In this document: positions 40,229 through 49,411 of the stretch, one piece after another
Position numbering within the stretch: position 1 is the first letter of the stretch
Layout: the number at the start of each line of letters is the position of its first letter
DNA from: Bacillus sp. B15-48
Lineage (GTDB): Bacteria > Bacillota > Bacilli > Bacillales > Cytobacillaceae
DNA: 64,000 nucleotides
Direction: 5' to 3'
NCBI RefSeq assembly: GCF_016879755.1
Contig: NZ_WOFU01000001.1
Span: 62,001 to 126,000 of the forward strand
Notes under the pieces: generated by a model
The model's input: only the letters and a program-made list of their open reading frames with translations
Told to the model about the DNA's origin: nothing
Database searches by the model: none
Made by a program: the position numbers and the translations under genes

Positions 40229-42061
40229 ATGAATCTTGGCGGTTTTATGAACAAAGAAGTTGTTGTCGATTTAACAAGCGGTTCTGTTGATTACAGAGAA
40301 CTTAATGAGGTCCTTGCAAGAAAATACATTGGTGCCCGCGGACTGGGCGTTAAGTATCTTCTAGATAATGGTCCAGAGGTTGAACCTTTTTCTGAAGAAA
40401 ACATTTTATGTTTTATGACAGGACCTGTGACAGGCTCACGCTCTTCGATGAGTGGCCGAATGGCGGTTGTCACGAAGTCCCCGTTAACGGAAACAGCTAC
40501 AGACTCTCATATTGGCGGCTGGACAGCAGCACGATTAAAATGGGCAGGTGTAGACAACATTATTGTCAAAGGCAAAAGCGATAAGCCTGTCTATTTGTAC
40601 ATAGAAAATGGCCAGGCAGAGCTTCGAGATGCCGCCCAACTTTGGGGACAAAGCACGAGAGAAACAGTAAAACGAATGCAGGAAGAACATGGGGAAGAAA
40701 ACTTAAGCGTTTTGACAATCGGTCAGGCTGGGGAAAATAAAGTTCGATACGCTTCCTTTATCAATGAACATGATCGCTCTGCAGGCCGCGGTGGTACTGC
40801 TGCTGTTGCCGGCTATAAAATGTTAAAAGCAATTGTCATTAAGGCTGCCCAAAAAGGGAATATGCCTGAGCCAAAACAAAAAGATGAATACAATCAAGCT
40901 AACCGCAAAGCCGTTAAAGCCATCATGGAAGGCGGTTTAACAGCTCCGAAAAAGGGCGGACTATCTGTTTATGGAACGAATGTCCTTACGAACTTAATTA
41001 ATGAAGTGGGAGCGCTACCAACGAAAAACTCTCAAATGACGAACTGGGACGAAGCAGAAAAGCATAGTGGCGAGTATATTAATGAACACTTGCTCGTTTC
41101 TAATAATGCCTGTCATGCCTGTCCTGTTGCCTGTAAAATTGAAGTAGAAGTAAAGGATGGTAAATACAAAACAAGAACAGAGAGCTTTGAATTTGAATCT
41201 TCTTGGGCGCTCGGTACAAACTGTCTATTAAGTGATTCTGAAGCCATCGCTTACTTAATCGATCTTTGTAATGAATATGGGATTGATACGATTGAACTTG
41301 GTCATGCCTTCTCCGTTACAATGGAGGCAAGCGAAAAAGGCATCATTGACGAAGCACTGAATTGGGGCGATGCCGATTCAATGATTGAATTGACAAAGAA
41401 AATCGCCATGCGTGAAGGCATTGGGGGAATTCTCGCAGAAGGACCTGCCCGGGCAACTGCCGAATGGGGTGCTCCTGAAATTTCAATGTCAGTCAAAGGA
41501 CAATCAATCCCAGCATATGATCCACGCGGAATTCAAGGAATAGGATTAGGCTATGCAACAAGTAACCGTGGAGCATGTCACTTACGAGGCTATACGGTTG
41601 CGAGTGAAATTGCTGGAATTCCTGAGCCAACAGATCGTTTGAAACCAGAAGGAAAAGGGGAATTACTAAAAATATTCCAAGATTTACTGGCATTTGGAGA
41701 CTCAATGGATATTTGTAAATTCTCGTCGTTCTCAGAAAACGCGGAGAATTATGCGGAGCAATATGGGACAATGACCGGTATTCCAATGACTGCCGAAGAT
41801 GTCATGCTAGCTGGAGAACGGATTTATAATCTTGAGCGCTATTATAATAACCTTGCTGGCTTTAATAAACGTGAAGATGATTTTCTGCCGAAACGCTTTA
41901 CAGAAGAACCAGCAACTGGAAATAGTGCTGGCCATGTCAGCCGCATGGATATTATGCTTGATGAATACTATCAAGTTCGCGGCTGGAAAGACGGGGTTGT
42001 TCCTGCAGAAAAACTTCGTGAACTTGGAATTCTTTCCGAGGACAGTTCAACAACTGTTTAA
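40229..42061 (+). CDS. aor: Aldehyde:ferredoxin oxidoreductase (tungsten-type)
   Basis: A 610-residue protein of the AOR family. The N-terminal domain has LTSGSVDYRELNEVLARKYI and SGRMAVVTKSPLT. The [4Fe-4S] ligands are CHACPVAC plus the Cys in DSMDIC, and the pterin-binding DPRGIQGIGLGYATS is present. AOR enzymes oxidise aldehydes to acids (or the reverse) with ferredoxin, using a bis-pterin tungsten or molybdenum site. The ATG (MNLGGFMNKE) follows AGAGGTGG by eight bases. It is divergent from moeB and followed by its own terminator. Confidence 0.92.
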   Translation: MNLGGFMNKEVVVDLTSGSVDYRELNEVLARKYIGARGLGVKYLLDNGPEVEPFSEENILCFMTGPVTGSRSSMSGRMAVVTKSPLTETATDSHIGGWTAARLKWAGVDNIIVKGKSDKPVYLYIENGQAELRDAAQLWGQSTRETVKRMQEEHGEENLSVLTIGQAGENKVRYASFINEHDRSAGRGGTAAVAGYKMLKAIVIKAAQKGNMPEPKQKDEYNQANRKAVKAIMEGGLTAPKKGGLSVYGTNVLTNLINEVGALPTKNSQMTNWDEAEKHSGEYINEHLLVSNNACHACPVACKIEVEVKDGKYKTRTESFEFESSWALGTNCLLSDSEAIAYLIDLCNEYGIDTIELGHAFSVTMEASEKGIIDEALNWGDADSMIELTKKIAMREGIGGILAEGPARATAEWGAPEISMSVKGQSIPAYDPRGIQGIGLGYATSNRGACHLRGYTVASEIAGIPEPTDRLKPEGKGELLKIFQDLLAFGDSMDICKFSSFSENAENYAEQYGTMTGIPMTAEDVMLAGERIYNLERYYNNLAGFNKREDDFLPKRFTEEPATGNSAGHVSRMDIMLDEYYQVRGWKDGVVPAEKLRELGILSEDSSTTV

Positions 42062-42145
42062 TACAGTGAAACTTCATCAGAAGAGGTTTTATTGCTCGTT
42101 AAAATGATTGAACGGTCGGCACCGGTTCTCGAATACAAAACTAAA

Positions 42146-42188
42146 TTAGCAGTCTTATTCGCAACTGAATTAGACTGCTTCTTTTTTG
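42146..42188 (+). terminator. Terminator of the aor gene
   Basis: AGCAGTCT/AGACTGCT with a 16-base loop, then TCTTTTTTG on the plus strand, 85 bases after the stop. Confidence 0.75.
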
Positions 42189-42340
42189 TTGATATATATG
42201 GGATTGAATAAAATGAACGGTATATCCGCTCTGAATTCCGAAACCCTTTTTATCATGGTGACATAAGTTTTTGTCACCGTAATAATTCGCATGCTAATTG
42301 GGGTGCTAAAAATGCTAGTTAACTACCAGGGAGTGAGGGT

Positions 42341-42615
42341 TGATGTCTGAGAGGCGGATAAATGAAGAGGGATTCTCTTTTATCCTTAATTGAGTAACAA
42401 GTGATCGTTTAAATAAGCGGAGGTTTTCCCGTTAAACTGCAGAATAGAGCTCGGTTCGGGGAAAATAAGGGGAGATTTTCCGGTTAAGCAAAGCGAAATG
42501 GTCATTTTTCATGTTTTTTGATTAAATAGGCGGAATCTCTCCGTCTATTTCAGCTATTTTTCTTGCTATTTCCGCGATAAGAGGAATTTCTCCGTTTATT
42601 TTTCAAACCATGCTG
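42341..42615 (+). repeat. Family 2 CGGA/TCCG repeat array, copy 2
   Basis: The same layout as the array at 21.7 kb: flank CTTAATTGAGTAAC, units AAGCGGAGGTTTTCCCG, AGGGGAGATTTTCCGG, GGCGGAATCTCTCCG and AGAGGAATTTCTCCG, and the shared inner stretch GCAGAATAGAGCTCG. It lies between the aor terminator and the moaD pair and contains no gene. Confidence 0.85.
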
Positions 42616-42790
42616 TATCTCTTTGCTAAGTTCGTGGGGATCCGCTCTTTAATGGTTGGGGTGGAGCAGAGGAAGAGGATCCATCGCTAGCAAAATCTTC
42701 GTTTGTCTTGTAGATGGATAAATTAGTAGCTTATTTCCTGGCGATTCTTGGAGATTTGGAAATCGCGTAACCGGGGTGCTTATCTTAGTA
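42616..42790. other. Intergenic, no feature recognised
   Basis: No open frame of useful length. A GGATCC pair and G-rich stretches are present but do not form a structure I can name. Earlier in the same gap, at 42253-42278, GGTGACA/TGTCACC forms a hairpin without a T-run. Confidence 0.4.
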
Positions 42791-42831
42791 TAAAAAATGC
42801 TTGGAGCATATATGTCTCCAAGCATTTTTCT
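42790..42831 (-). terminator. Terminator of the moaD operon
   Basis: AAAATGCTTGGAG paired with CTCCAAGCATTTT, a 9-base loop, and A/T runs on both sides. It lies 130 bases after the last gene of the moaD pair. Confidence 0.8.
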
Positions 42832-42961
42832 TTACTGATTTACTTGCCAAATTACTTTTAAATTCTAGTGCGAATTACTATACAAAAGCAATGTTCATTC
42901 ACACATCTTGTACTTCAAAACCGAACCCGTTGCACTAATGCCGACCGTTTTTGAACGCTTC

Positions 42962-43237
42962 TTACCCACCAATTCTTGTTGTTTTATACCGGTAATTTTT
43001 TATCAGTTCTTCTAGTGTCGCTTCGTCCTTGGCACTAAACCGAACCATCACTGTATTCACTTTAAACACAGGGGTGAAGGAAATTTCCTCCTCCTTTAAA
43101 ATCTCTCCACACCACTTGTTTTCACCGTCATGCATATATAAAAGTTTGTCCCCTACTCGGCTGGCACCGAGCTCTATAAAATACATCACTAAATGTTCCT
43201 TATGAATGCCCCGAAACTCTAATTCCTGATTGACCAC
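42962..43237 (-). CDS. Small MoaD-linked protein with C-terminal Gly-Gly
   Basis: A protein of about 91 residues whose function I do not recognise. It begins VNQELEFRGIHKEHLVMYFI, has a central LLYMHDGENKWCGEI and ends RIGG, the same terminal diglycine as the MoaD-like protein encoded just upstream. It starts within 10 bp of the moaD stop; GTG at 43237 has GGTGG five bases before it. It may be the MoaD-related C-terminal domain type (DUF1952-like), here as a separate protein. I infer a link to pterin cofactor or AOR maturation. Confidence 0.55.
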   Translation of the reverse strand: MVNQELEFRGIHKEHLVMYFIELGASRVGDKLLYMHDGENKWCGEILKEEEISFTPVFKVNTVMVRFSAKDEATLEELIKNYRYKTTRIGG

Positions 43238-43238
43238 C

Positions 43239-43511
43239 TTAACCACCTGCTACTGGTGGAAATAGCGCAAATTGATCGTCCTTCTCCACCACTGTCTCAA
43301 GATCATTTAAATGAATGATGTTTTTCCCATTTATATACACATGAACAAAGGGCTTTAACTTTTTCTCAGGTGTAAAAATTTCTTCTTCAATCGCTGGATA
43401 CAATTCCACCAATTTATTAAGAATATCAATAACCCTATTGCCCTCAGGAATGACTTCCACTTGAACTCCGCCGCATATTTCTCGGAGATTGGCAAACACT
43501 TTTACGTTCAT
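43239..43511 (-). CDS. moaD: MoaD/ThiS-family sulfur carrier
   Basis: A 90-residue ubiquitin-fold protein ending in FPPVAGG, the diglycine tail that is adenylated and thiocarboxylated. The VFANLREICGG start and YINGKNIIHL stretch fit MoaD. It would supply sulfur for molybdopterin dithiolene formation, with the MoeB-like enzyme as activator. AAAGGGGGC precedes the ATG. It forms an operon with the next small gene and is divergent from the alcohol dehydrogenase. Confidence 0.88.
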   Translation of the reverse strand: MNVKVFANLREICGGVQVEVIPEGNRVIDILNKLVELYPAIEEEIFTPEKKLKPFVHVYINGKNIIHLNDLETVVEKDDQFALFPPVAGG

Positions 43512-43635
43512 ACAATAGCCCCCTTTACTCTTACTTCAATCTTAAAATGAATTGCCTACTTTGTCACCATTGAAGAATGAAAAAGCCGACAAATCCACAT
43601 TCTAATCAATATAGGATGTTTATAGGAGGGACGAA

Positions 43636-44775
43636 ATGAAAGCCGTAACATTTCAAGGCGTTAAAGATATTAAAGTAAAAAAGGTGCCCGATCCCAAAAT
43701 CGAAAATCCAGATGATCTTATTGTCCGCATTACCTCAACTGCGATTTGCGGTTCCGATCTTCATATTTATCTAGGAGGGATTCCGACACGTCCAGACTTT
43801 ATCATTGGCCATGAACCAATGGGGATCGTTGAAGAGGTCGGACCTGACGTAACGAAAGTAAAAAAAGGAGATCGAGTCATTCTTCCTTTTACGGTTTCAT
43901 GCGGCCATTGTTTTTATTGTGAGCATGATATGGAAAGTCAATGTGACAATTCTAATCCAAATCCAGATATCGATTCGGGTGCTTTTTTTGGGTATACGGA
44001 GCGGTATGGGAATTACCCTGGTGCCCAAGCCGAACTGCTTCGAGTTCCTTACGGCAATTTCATGCCATTTAAAGTTCCAGAATCATGCGAATTAGAAGAC
44101 GAAGCATTGCTATTCATTTCAGACGTGCTGCCTACTGCCTATTGGAGTGTCGAGCACGCAGGTGTCAAACCTAATGATACTGTTGTCGTCCTTGGTTGTG
44201 GACCTGTTGGATTAATGACCCAAAAATTTGCATGGATGAAAGGAGCAAAACGTGTCATTGCCATCGATCATATCCCTTACCGGCTCAACCAGGCGAAGGT
44301 AAAAAACAATGTCGAAGTCTTTAACTTTGAGGATTTCGATGACACAGGTGCCCATATAAGAGAACTAACCCAAGGTGGAGCAGATGTCGTTATTGATTGT
44401 GTTGGGATGGATGGAAAAAAATCGGTCGTTGAAAAAGTCGAACAAAAGCTTAAACTACAAGGTGGAACATTAAGCGCCATTCAAATTGCGAAAAACGCTG
44501 TACGCAAATTTGGAACAATACAATTAACAGGTGTGTACGGATCAGTGTATAATATGTTCCCGTTAGGTAATCTATTTGAACGGAATGTTACCCTTAAATC
44601 CGGACAAGCCCCTGTCATTCATTATATGCCGAAACTATACGAAATGATTGTTCAAGGGGAAATTGATCCAACGGAAATCATTACTCATACGCTTCCGCTC
44701 GAGAAGGCAAGCGATGCTTATCGAATCTTTAGTGAACACGAAGATAATTGTGTAAAGGTTGTTCTAAAACCATGA
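43636..44775 (+). CDS. Zinc-dependent alcohol dehydrogenase (MDR family)
   Basis: A 379-residue medium-chain dehydrogenase. Catalytic zinc ligands are in TAICGSDLH and GHEPMG; the structural zinc site is CGHCFYCEHDMESQC; the NAD site is VLGCGPVGL. It is related to formaldehyde or threonine dehydrogenase-like enzymes, and the true substrate is unknown. Beside an aldehyde oxidoreductase it could supply or remove the aldehyde. GGAGGGACG precedes the ATG, and a terminator follows. Confidence 0.87.
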   Translation: MKAVTFQGVKDIKVKKVPDPKIENPDDLIVRITSTAICGSDLHIYLGGIPTRPDFIIGHEPMGIVEEVGPDVTKVKKGDRVILPFTVSCGHCFYCEHDMESQCDNSNPNPDIDSGAFFGYTERYGNYPGAQAELLRVPYGNFMPFKVPESCELEDEALLFISDVLPTAYWSVEHAGVKPNDTVVVLGCGPVGLMTQKFAWMKGAKRVIAIDHIPYRLNQAKVKNNVEVFNFEDFDDTGAHIRELTQGGADVVIDCVGMDGKKSVVEKVEQKLKLQGGTLSAIQIAKNAVRKFGTIQLTGVYGSVYNMFPLGNLFERNVTLKSGQAPVIHYMPKLYEMIVQGEIDPTEIITHTLPLEKASDAYRIFSEHEDNCVKVVLKP

Positions 44776-44779
44776 AGAC

Positions 44780-44808
44780 CACTCCCCTCGTTCATTCGAG
44801 GGGAGGAG
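44780..44808. terminator. Hairpin terminator after the alcohol dehydrogenase
   Basis: A 9-bp perfect GC-rich stem CTCCCCTCG/CGAGGGGAG with a TTCATT loop. The T-run is weak (GTTGTTTAC). Confidence 0.7.
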
Positions 44809-44905
44809 TTGTTTACCTACTGCTTTTCATAGTGAGGTCCAATTTTTATCGATCATATCCATCTGAAAGTTTTCAAAGAAAAAAGCCTGCCTCAGCAAGC
44901 TATTA

Positions 44906-45418
44906 TTAATCATCTTTATGATCGTCCGCTTCTAACTTTTCGATTTCTTTTTCTAAAATTCCCCCTGTTCCTGCATCGATTTCATACTCTACTTCATGTG
45001 TGGCCGTACGAATTTCAATTTCATATTCCCCATCGTCATACTCCACTTCAACGACTGTTCCCGGTGTTTCTTTCGTAGCGATTGCAATCGCCTCGGCTTT
45101 TGTTATTCTCTGGGCCTTTTTATCGTCTTCATTTTTCGTCTTAGTTGCATTCGAGTTAATCAGTTTTGCAGAAACCGTTTCGAATTTCACTTCATCATCA
45201 TCGTCATCTATCTTTTTACCCTCTTGTTCAAACACCACATCTTTATTCGCTTCAAGTTCTCTAACATCCATATTTAATCCTTGGACGATTTGTGCGGTAC
45301 CATTGTCCGTAAGTTGACTATTTAAATCTTTATTTGAATCTGCAAATGCACCTACACCTAGTGCTCCGCCTAGCAATACGACTCCAGCTACAATCATGAT
45401 TCCGATATTTCTTTTCAT
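44906..45418 (-). CDS. PepSY-domain exported protein (YkoI/YkoJ-like)
   Basis: A 170-residue protein with an N-terminal membrane anchor or signal (residues 5-26), an Asp/Glu/Lys-rich middle, and a C-terminal PepSY domain (ITKAEAIAIATKETPGTVVEVE, then YEIEIRTATHEVEYEIDAGTGGIL). PepSY domains often inhibit proteases or act at the cell surface. AAGGAGGAAG precedes the ATG. It follows a second PepSY gene and a two-component system, the layout of ykoGHIJ in B. subtilis. Confidence 0.82.
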   Translation of the reverse strand: MKRNIGIMIVAGVVLLGGALGVGAFADSNKDLNSQLTDNGTAQIVQGLNMDVRELEANKDVVFEQEGKKIDDDDDEVKFETVSAKLINSNATKTKNEDDKKAQRITKAEAIAIATKETPGTVVEVEYDDGEYEIEIRTATHEVEYEIDAGTGGILEKEIEKLEADDHKDD

Positions 45419-45507
45419 TTTCTCTTCCTCCTTTTTCGTATACCTTTACTATAGGCAACGTAAATGAGGATTTCTGAAGAAGAAAATGAGAAATCAATGA
45501 GAAATTT

Positions 45508-46089
45508 TTAATCATCCCACATAATTGACATCACTTCGCCAGAGATTGCATTTACTTGAACGGTCGCCTCTTCATCGTCTTCGTCTCGTTCAATCTCAAT
45601 TAAGTAATAAATGATGCCTCCGGAACTCTCAAGGTCAATATCGTCTACTTCTCCGTTTATCTCTTTCAGGGCAATTGCGACCGCCTCTTTTTCTGAAATC
45701 GTTCTTACTTGTTCAGCTGTTGGTTCTTCCGCCTTGTTTCCACTATCCATTGCTTTTTCTCCCTCTTTTGCAATGGAGTCATCGGACTGAAGCTCTTCCT
45801 TTGCAGCCGTTTTTTCTGTCCTTGTGACGCGACCAATTTCTCCGGAATCACGATAAATCTCAATCTCATACGTACCTGTATCAAGTTCAATCGCAATTAA
45901 GTAAATCCCATTCACTTCTTTAATATTGACAATGTCCCCATGATATAATTCTTGGACTTTATTCGTCGCTTCTTCTACTGTGAGCGGTTGGGCAGATGTC
46001 ATAATGTTAGACAGCTGCAAAACAACCACCAGCACTAACGCAAATAAAACTGCGCCAATAATGATTTTCTTCTTCGATAATGCCCCCAT
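45508..46089 (-). CDS. Membrane-anchored protein with two PepSY domains
   Basis: A 193-residue protein: an N-terminal transmembrane helix (residues 8-28), a first PepSY-like half (LTVEEATNKVQELYHGDIVNI), a charged linker, and a second one (ISEKEAVAIALKEINGEVDDI) ending with VNAISGEVMSIMWDD. GGAGTGAAG precedes the ATG. It lies 58 bp after the sensor kinase gene and is probably part of the same operon, perhaps controlled by it. Confidence 0.82.
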   Translation of the reverse strand: MGALSKKKIIIGAVLFALVLVVVLQLSNIMTSAQPLTVEEATNKVQELYHGDIVNIKEVNGIYLIAIELDTGTYEIEIYRDSGEIGRVTRTEKTAAKEELQSDDSIAKEGEKAMDSGNKAEEPTAEQVRTISEKEAVAIALKEINGEVDDIDLESSGGIIYYLIEIERDEDDEEATVQVNAISGEVMSIMWDD

Positions 46090-46146
46090 TTACTTCACTC
46101 CATTTTTACATCCTTTGCATCCATTTTACGGGAAGAAAATGAGAAA

Positions 46147-47508
46147 TTAATGAGAAGATACGAGCGGAAAGCAAATCGTAACCGTCGTCCCTAGTCCTTC
46201 CACACTTTCTAATGTAATCTCCGCCCCCATGACATCTACAAGTTCCTTTGCAAGGGAAAGTCCAAGACCAAACCCACCAGTCTTTCTAGAACGCGCTTGA
46301 TCAACACGATAAAAACGGTCAAAAACCTTTTCTAACTCCGCTTTCGGAATCCCAATCCCACGGTCAATCACTTTAACAATGGCTTGGTCCTGTGATTTCG
46401 TTACACTGACGGAGATCACTTCTTCACTATATTTACGCGCATTGTCGATAATAATATAGAACAACTGCTTAAGTTTTTGTAAATCAGCTTTAATGATAAC
46501 CTCTGTAGATTGGTGCCATTCGATGTCACGATTATACGCTTTTTGAAAAGAGCGAACCACTTCTTCAACCACTTCATTTAAGTTTATTTCTTCAACCTCA
46601 AGCAGCCATTGTTCCTCATGTCTGGCGAGCATAAGCAATTGCTGCGTTAAGTCCTTCATTCGGATCGCTTCAGAGTGAATCGCTTGCACAGATTCAGCTA
46701 ATAACTCAGGTTGTTCTTTGCCTCTTCTTTTCAACAACGAGGCGTACGATTCAATCACAGTTAACGGGGTTTTCAACTCATGGGAAGCATTTGAGATGAA
46801 TTGACCTTGCTTCTCATAATTCACCTCTAACAACTCAATCATATTGTTAAAAGTGTCCCCCATCAGATAAAGTTCATCATTTGACTTTCTTTCGAGCGGA
46901 ATTCGCTTAAATTGACCACTTTCTTTAATGTCTCTCATTGTCTCAATCATCGAAGTTATTGGACGAGTAATAAAATTACTAAGAAATCGGGATGAAATGA
47001 CTACTGGAATGGTCGCGATAATTGAAACGACAATCAGGACAAGCTTTAATGTATTTAACATTTCAGCTGTAGCGACTAAACTTTCTGTCACTTGTAACTC
47101 AACTACTTCACCTTCACGAGAAATCATCGGTATAGAAACGAAAGCATGTGGAATTTTGTCATATTCAACGATTTTTTTTATTTCCTTTTGCTGAAAAATA
47201 GCCGGCCATTCTTCGCGAAGATTTTGTTGTCCTGGTGCTGCCACCGCTCCCCCTCGATTTCCATTTGAATCAATGATTTGCAACATGCCATTAACAGGCA
47301 CGTAAGCTAGTAAAATTGCCTCTATCTCCACGCCTGCCCCTACTTGATTGATTCCATTAATCGCCTGTTTGGCTTCCGCTTCGGTTCGTTCCAATTCCCT
47401 ATTCAACATCATCTTGCTAAATGAAAGGTAAATTGAAATGTTAATAAAAAGCAAAAGACAGATGAACAAAACAGATGTTGATAAATGAATTTTATTCCGT
47501 AGCTTCAT
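46147..47508 (-). CDS. Sensor histidine kinase (YkoH-like)
   Basis: A 453-residue membrane kinase: helix at about 8-30, an extracytoplasmic sensor region (about 31-155), a second helix (about 157-178), HAMP, the phosphoacceptor motif SNASHELKTPLT near residue 240, and the ATPase boxes IIDNARKYS, DRGIGIPKAELEKVFDRFYR and GGFGLGLSLAKELV. It would phosphorylate the response regulator encoded just upstream, whose gene it overlaps by four bases. The signal sensed is unknown. Confidence 0.93.
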   Translation of the reverse strand: MKLRNKIHLSTSVLFICLLLFINISIYLSFSKMMLNRELERTEAEAKQAINGINQVGAGVEIEAILLAYVPVNGMLQIIDSNGNRGGAVAAPGQQNLREEWPAIFQQKEIKKIVEYDKIPHAFVSIPMISREGEVVELQVTESLVATAEMLNTLKLVLIVVSIIATIPVVISSRFLSNFITRPITSMIETMRDIKESGQFKRIPLERKSNDELYLMGDTFNNMIELLEVNYEKQGQFISNASHELKTPLTVIESYASLLKRRGKEQPELLAESVQAIHSEAIRMKDLTQQLLMLARHEEQWLLEVEEINLNEVVEEVVRSFQKAYNRDIEWHQSTEVIIKADLQKLKQLFYIIIDNARKYSEEVISVSVTKSQDQAIVKVIDRGIGIPKAELEKVFDRFYRVDQARSRKTGGFGLGLSLAKELVDVMGAEITLESVEGLGTTVTICFPLVSSH

Positions 47509-48206
47509 TTGATCTCCTTCAACACATAACCGACTCCACGAACAGTGTGAATATACGGTGTTTCAAAAGGCTTATCCATTTTATTTCGTAAATAGCGAAT
47601 ATACACATCAACAACATTTGTATCGCCATAATAATCGTATCCCCAAACAGCATTTAGTAATTGTTCGCGATTTAAGACTTGGCGTGGATGCTTCATTAAA
47701 TAAGCCAATAAATCAAATTCACGGGGCGTTAATTCGATATTCATCCCTTCACGCATCACTTCCCTTGTTAATTCACTTAATTTTAAATCACCAACAACTA
47801 ACCAGTCTTGAGTTTTGTCTACTGTTTGCTGCGGTGGACGCTGCATTCTTAAACTTGCGCGAATTCGTGCGAGCAATTCTTCAATTTGAAATGGCTTCGT
47901 AACATAATCATTTGCCCCAAGATCGAGTCCTGATACTTTATCTTCAACGGAATCTTTTGCTGTTAGCAAAATGACAGCTGTTTCTGAATCATTGGTACGA
48001 ATTCTCCGTAACAGTTCAATTCCGCTAATTCCTGGAAGCATCACATCTAATAAAATTAAATCCCATTTCTGTTCCCGGAAAAGGCGAAAGCCTTCTAACC
48101 CATCCAATGCCTTTTCAACTTCATAGCCTTCATATGTGAGCTCTAACTCAAGAACGCGGGCAATTTTTTCTTCATCTTCGACAATCAATATTTTCGACTT
48201 TTCCAT
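47505..48206 (-). CDS. OmpR-family response regulator (YkoG-like)
   Basis: A 233-residue regulator. The receiver domain has the acidic pair in IVEDEEK, the phosphorylated Asp in LILLDVMLPG near residue 54, and the Lys in VTKPF. The C-terminal winged helix has LTPREFDLLAYLMKHPRQVLNREQLLNAVWGYDY and VVDVYIRYLRNKMD. It is the first gene of a unit with the kinase and both PepSY genes, which are probably among its targets. Confidence 0.94.
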   Translation of the reverse strand: MEKSKILIVEDEEKIARVLELELTYEGYEVEKALDGLEGFRLFREQKWDLILLDVMLPGISGIELLRRIRTNDSETAVILLTAKDSVEDKVSGLDLGANDYVTKPFQIEELLARIRASLRMQRPPQQTVDKTQDWLVVGDLKLSELTREVMREGMNIELTPREFDLLAYLMKHPRQVLNREQLLNAVWGYDYYGDTNVVDVYIRYLRNKMDKPFETPYIHTVRGVGYVLKEIK

Positions 48207-48313
48207 CGTTTCTCCTTCGTTTCTGCCATTTTAACGTCATTTTATCACATTCCACTTTCTTATCATTAACATGACTCTGCAACAAACAGGAATTTAGTAC
48301 GACATACACAAAA

Positions 48314-48348
48314 ATAAGCGAGTCTCTCAGTGAAGAGATACTCGCTGT
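48314..48348 (-). terminator. Terminator downstream of the DUF1963 gene
   Basis: GCGAGTATCTC pairs with GAGAGACTCGC (one mismatch), then TTATTTTTGTG on the minus strand. Confidence 0.75.
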
Positions 48349-48400
48349 ACTAAATAACCGAGAGATTCATATTTCTATTAATGATTCCTCAGGTCGTAAG

Positions 48401-49189
48401 TTAGAAACATTGCAGTGTAAATTGAACCTTATCGAATTGCTTTTTAACTAATGAGGTCTTATCTATACAGAAATAGATCATTCCTGAATCTCCCCAAAGC
48501 AATTTCAAATCTTCTTCATCTGAATCGATCTGTAGAAGAAGTACAGCTTCTTCCGGTTTAAGGTCAAATTCATCAAATACATCATTTTGGATGCTGAATG
48601 GATACCCTAACATATAGTGAGCCGGTTGGTAATTTCCTTCCTCATCACTTGGCTGAATAAGTTCATGCCTCATTTCAGAGTAATTTTCTTCATCCTCATC
48701 GCTAAACTCCATATCCTCTGGATACTCTGGAAGTGTCAGCTTATTTACGAATGTGACTTTAAAAACAGGTAAAGGGAAGTAGTCTTCGGTCTCCTCCGGG
48801 TACTCTTTCCTTCTTAACTCTTTTTCGTCCCCATCAAAGTATAAAACCTTAAAACAACCCTCGTCCTCTTTAAACCCCCATGGCTGTTCTATTACATCAT
48901 AAAATATATAAAGGATTCCACTACTCGGAAGGATATTATCCTTGTCATACAGCATTACTTCCTTTAAGTTAAGTTGCCCTAAAAAAGAGTGATAGCCATT
49001 CTTGTATTTAGGAAACTCCCAATCTTGCGGCAGATCCGGTAAACCACCAAGTTTAGAGGATCCTAACGGAATTTGCTCCTCCTTCACTTTATTTTTAATG
49101 ACTTTAATTGATTGTTTTGCAGCATTTAAAATATCTGATTTTTTGTGAAGTAATTCGTATTCTTGCAACAGTGTATGTAAATCTTGCAA
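48401..49189 (-). CDS. DUF1963 (YwqG-like) protein
   Basis: A 262-residue soluble acidic protein of the DUF1963/YwqG family. Typical parts are LGGLPDLPQDWEFPKYKNGY with HSFLGQLNL, GILYIFYDVIEQPWG and a C-terminal LLLQIDSDE...LLWGDSGMIYFCI. The role of the family is unknown; some YwqG homologues accompany polymorphic toxin loci, but no toxin gene is visible here. It is monocistronic with a terminator. The 220-bp gap upstream holds no recognised gene. Confidence 0.85.
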   Translation of the reverse strand: MQDLHTLLQEYELLHKKSDILNAAKQSIKVIKNKVKEEQIPLGSSKLGGLPDLPQDWEFPKYKNGYHSFLGQLNLKEVMLYDKDNILPSSGILYIFYDVIEQPWGFKEDEGCFKVLYFDGDEKELRRKEYPEETEDYFPLPVFKVTFVNKLTLPEYPEDMEFSDEDEENYSEMRHELIQPSDEEGNYQPAHYMLGYPFSIQNDVFDEFDLKPEEAVLLLQIDSDEEDLKLLWGDSGMIYFCIDKTSLVKKQFDKVQFTLQCF

Positions 49190-49411
49190 TATCCTTCCCC
49201 CCCTAAATGTTTGTTTTGATTATACCAATTTCAAGTTTGTTAAAGTGAATCTTTTGTATTTGTTTATCAAGATTATTAAATCAAATTAATTAAACATTAT
49301 TTCAAAGCAGCATTAGAAGCCTTAACTTAAAATACTGAATATGAGGGATAAAAAAGGCTTGCAGGTTACGTAACGTCATCTTTTACGCTCTAAATAAAGG
49401 GGGAAAATACA

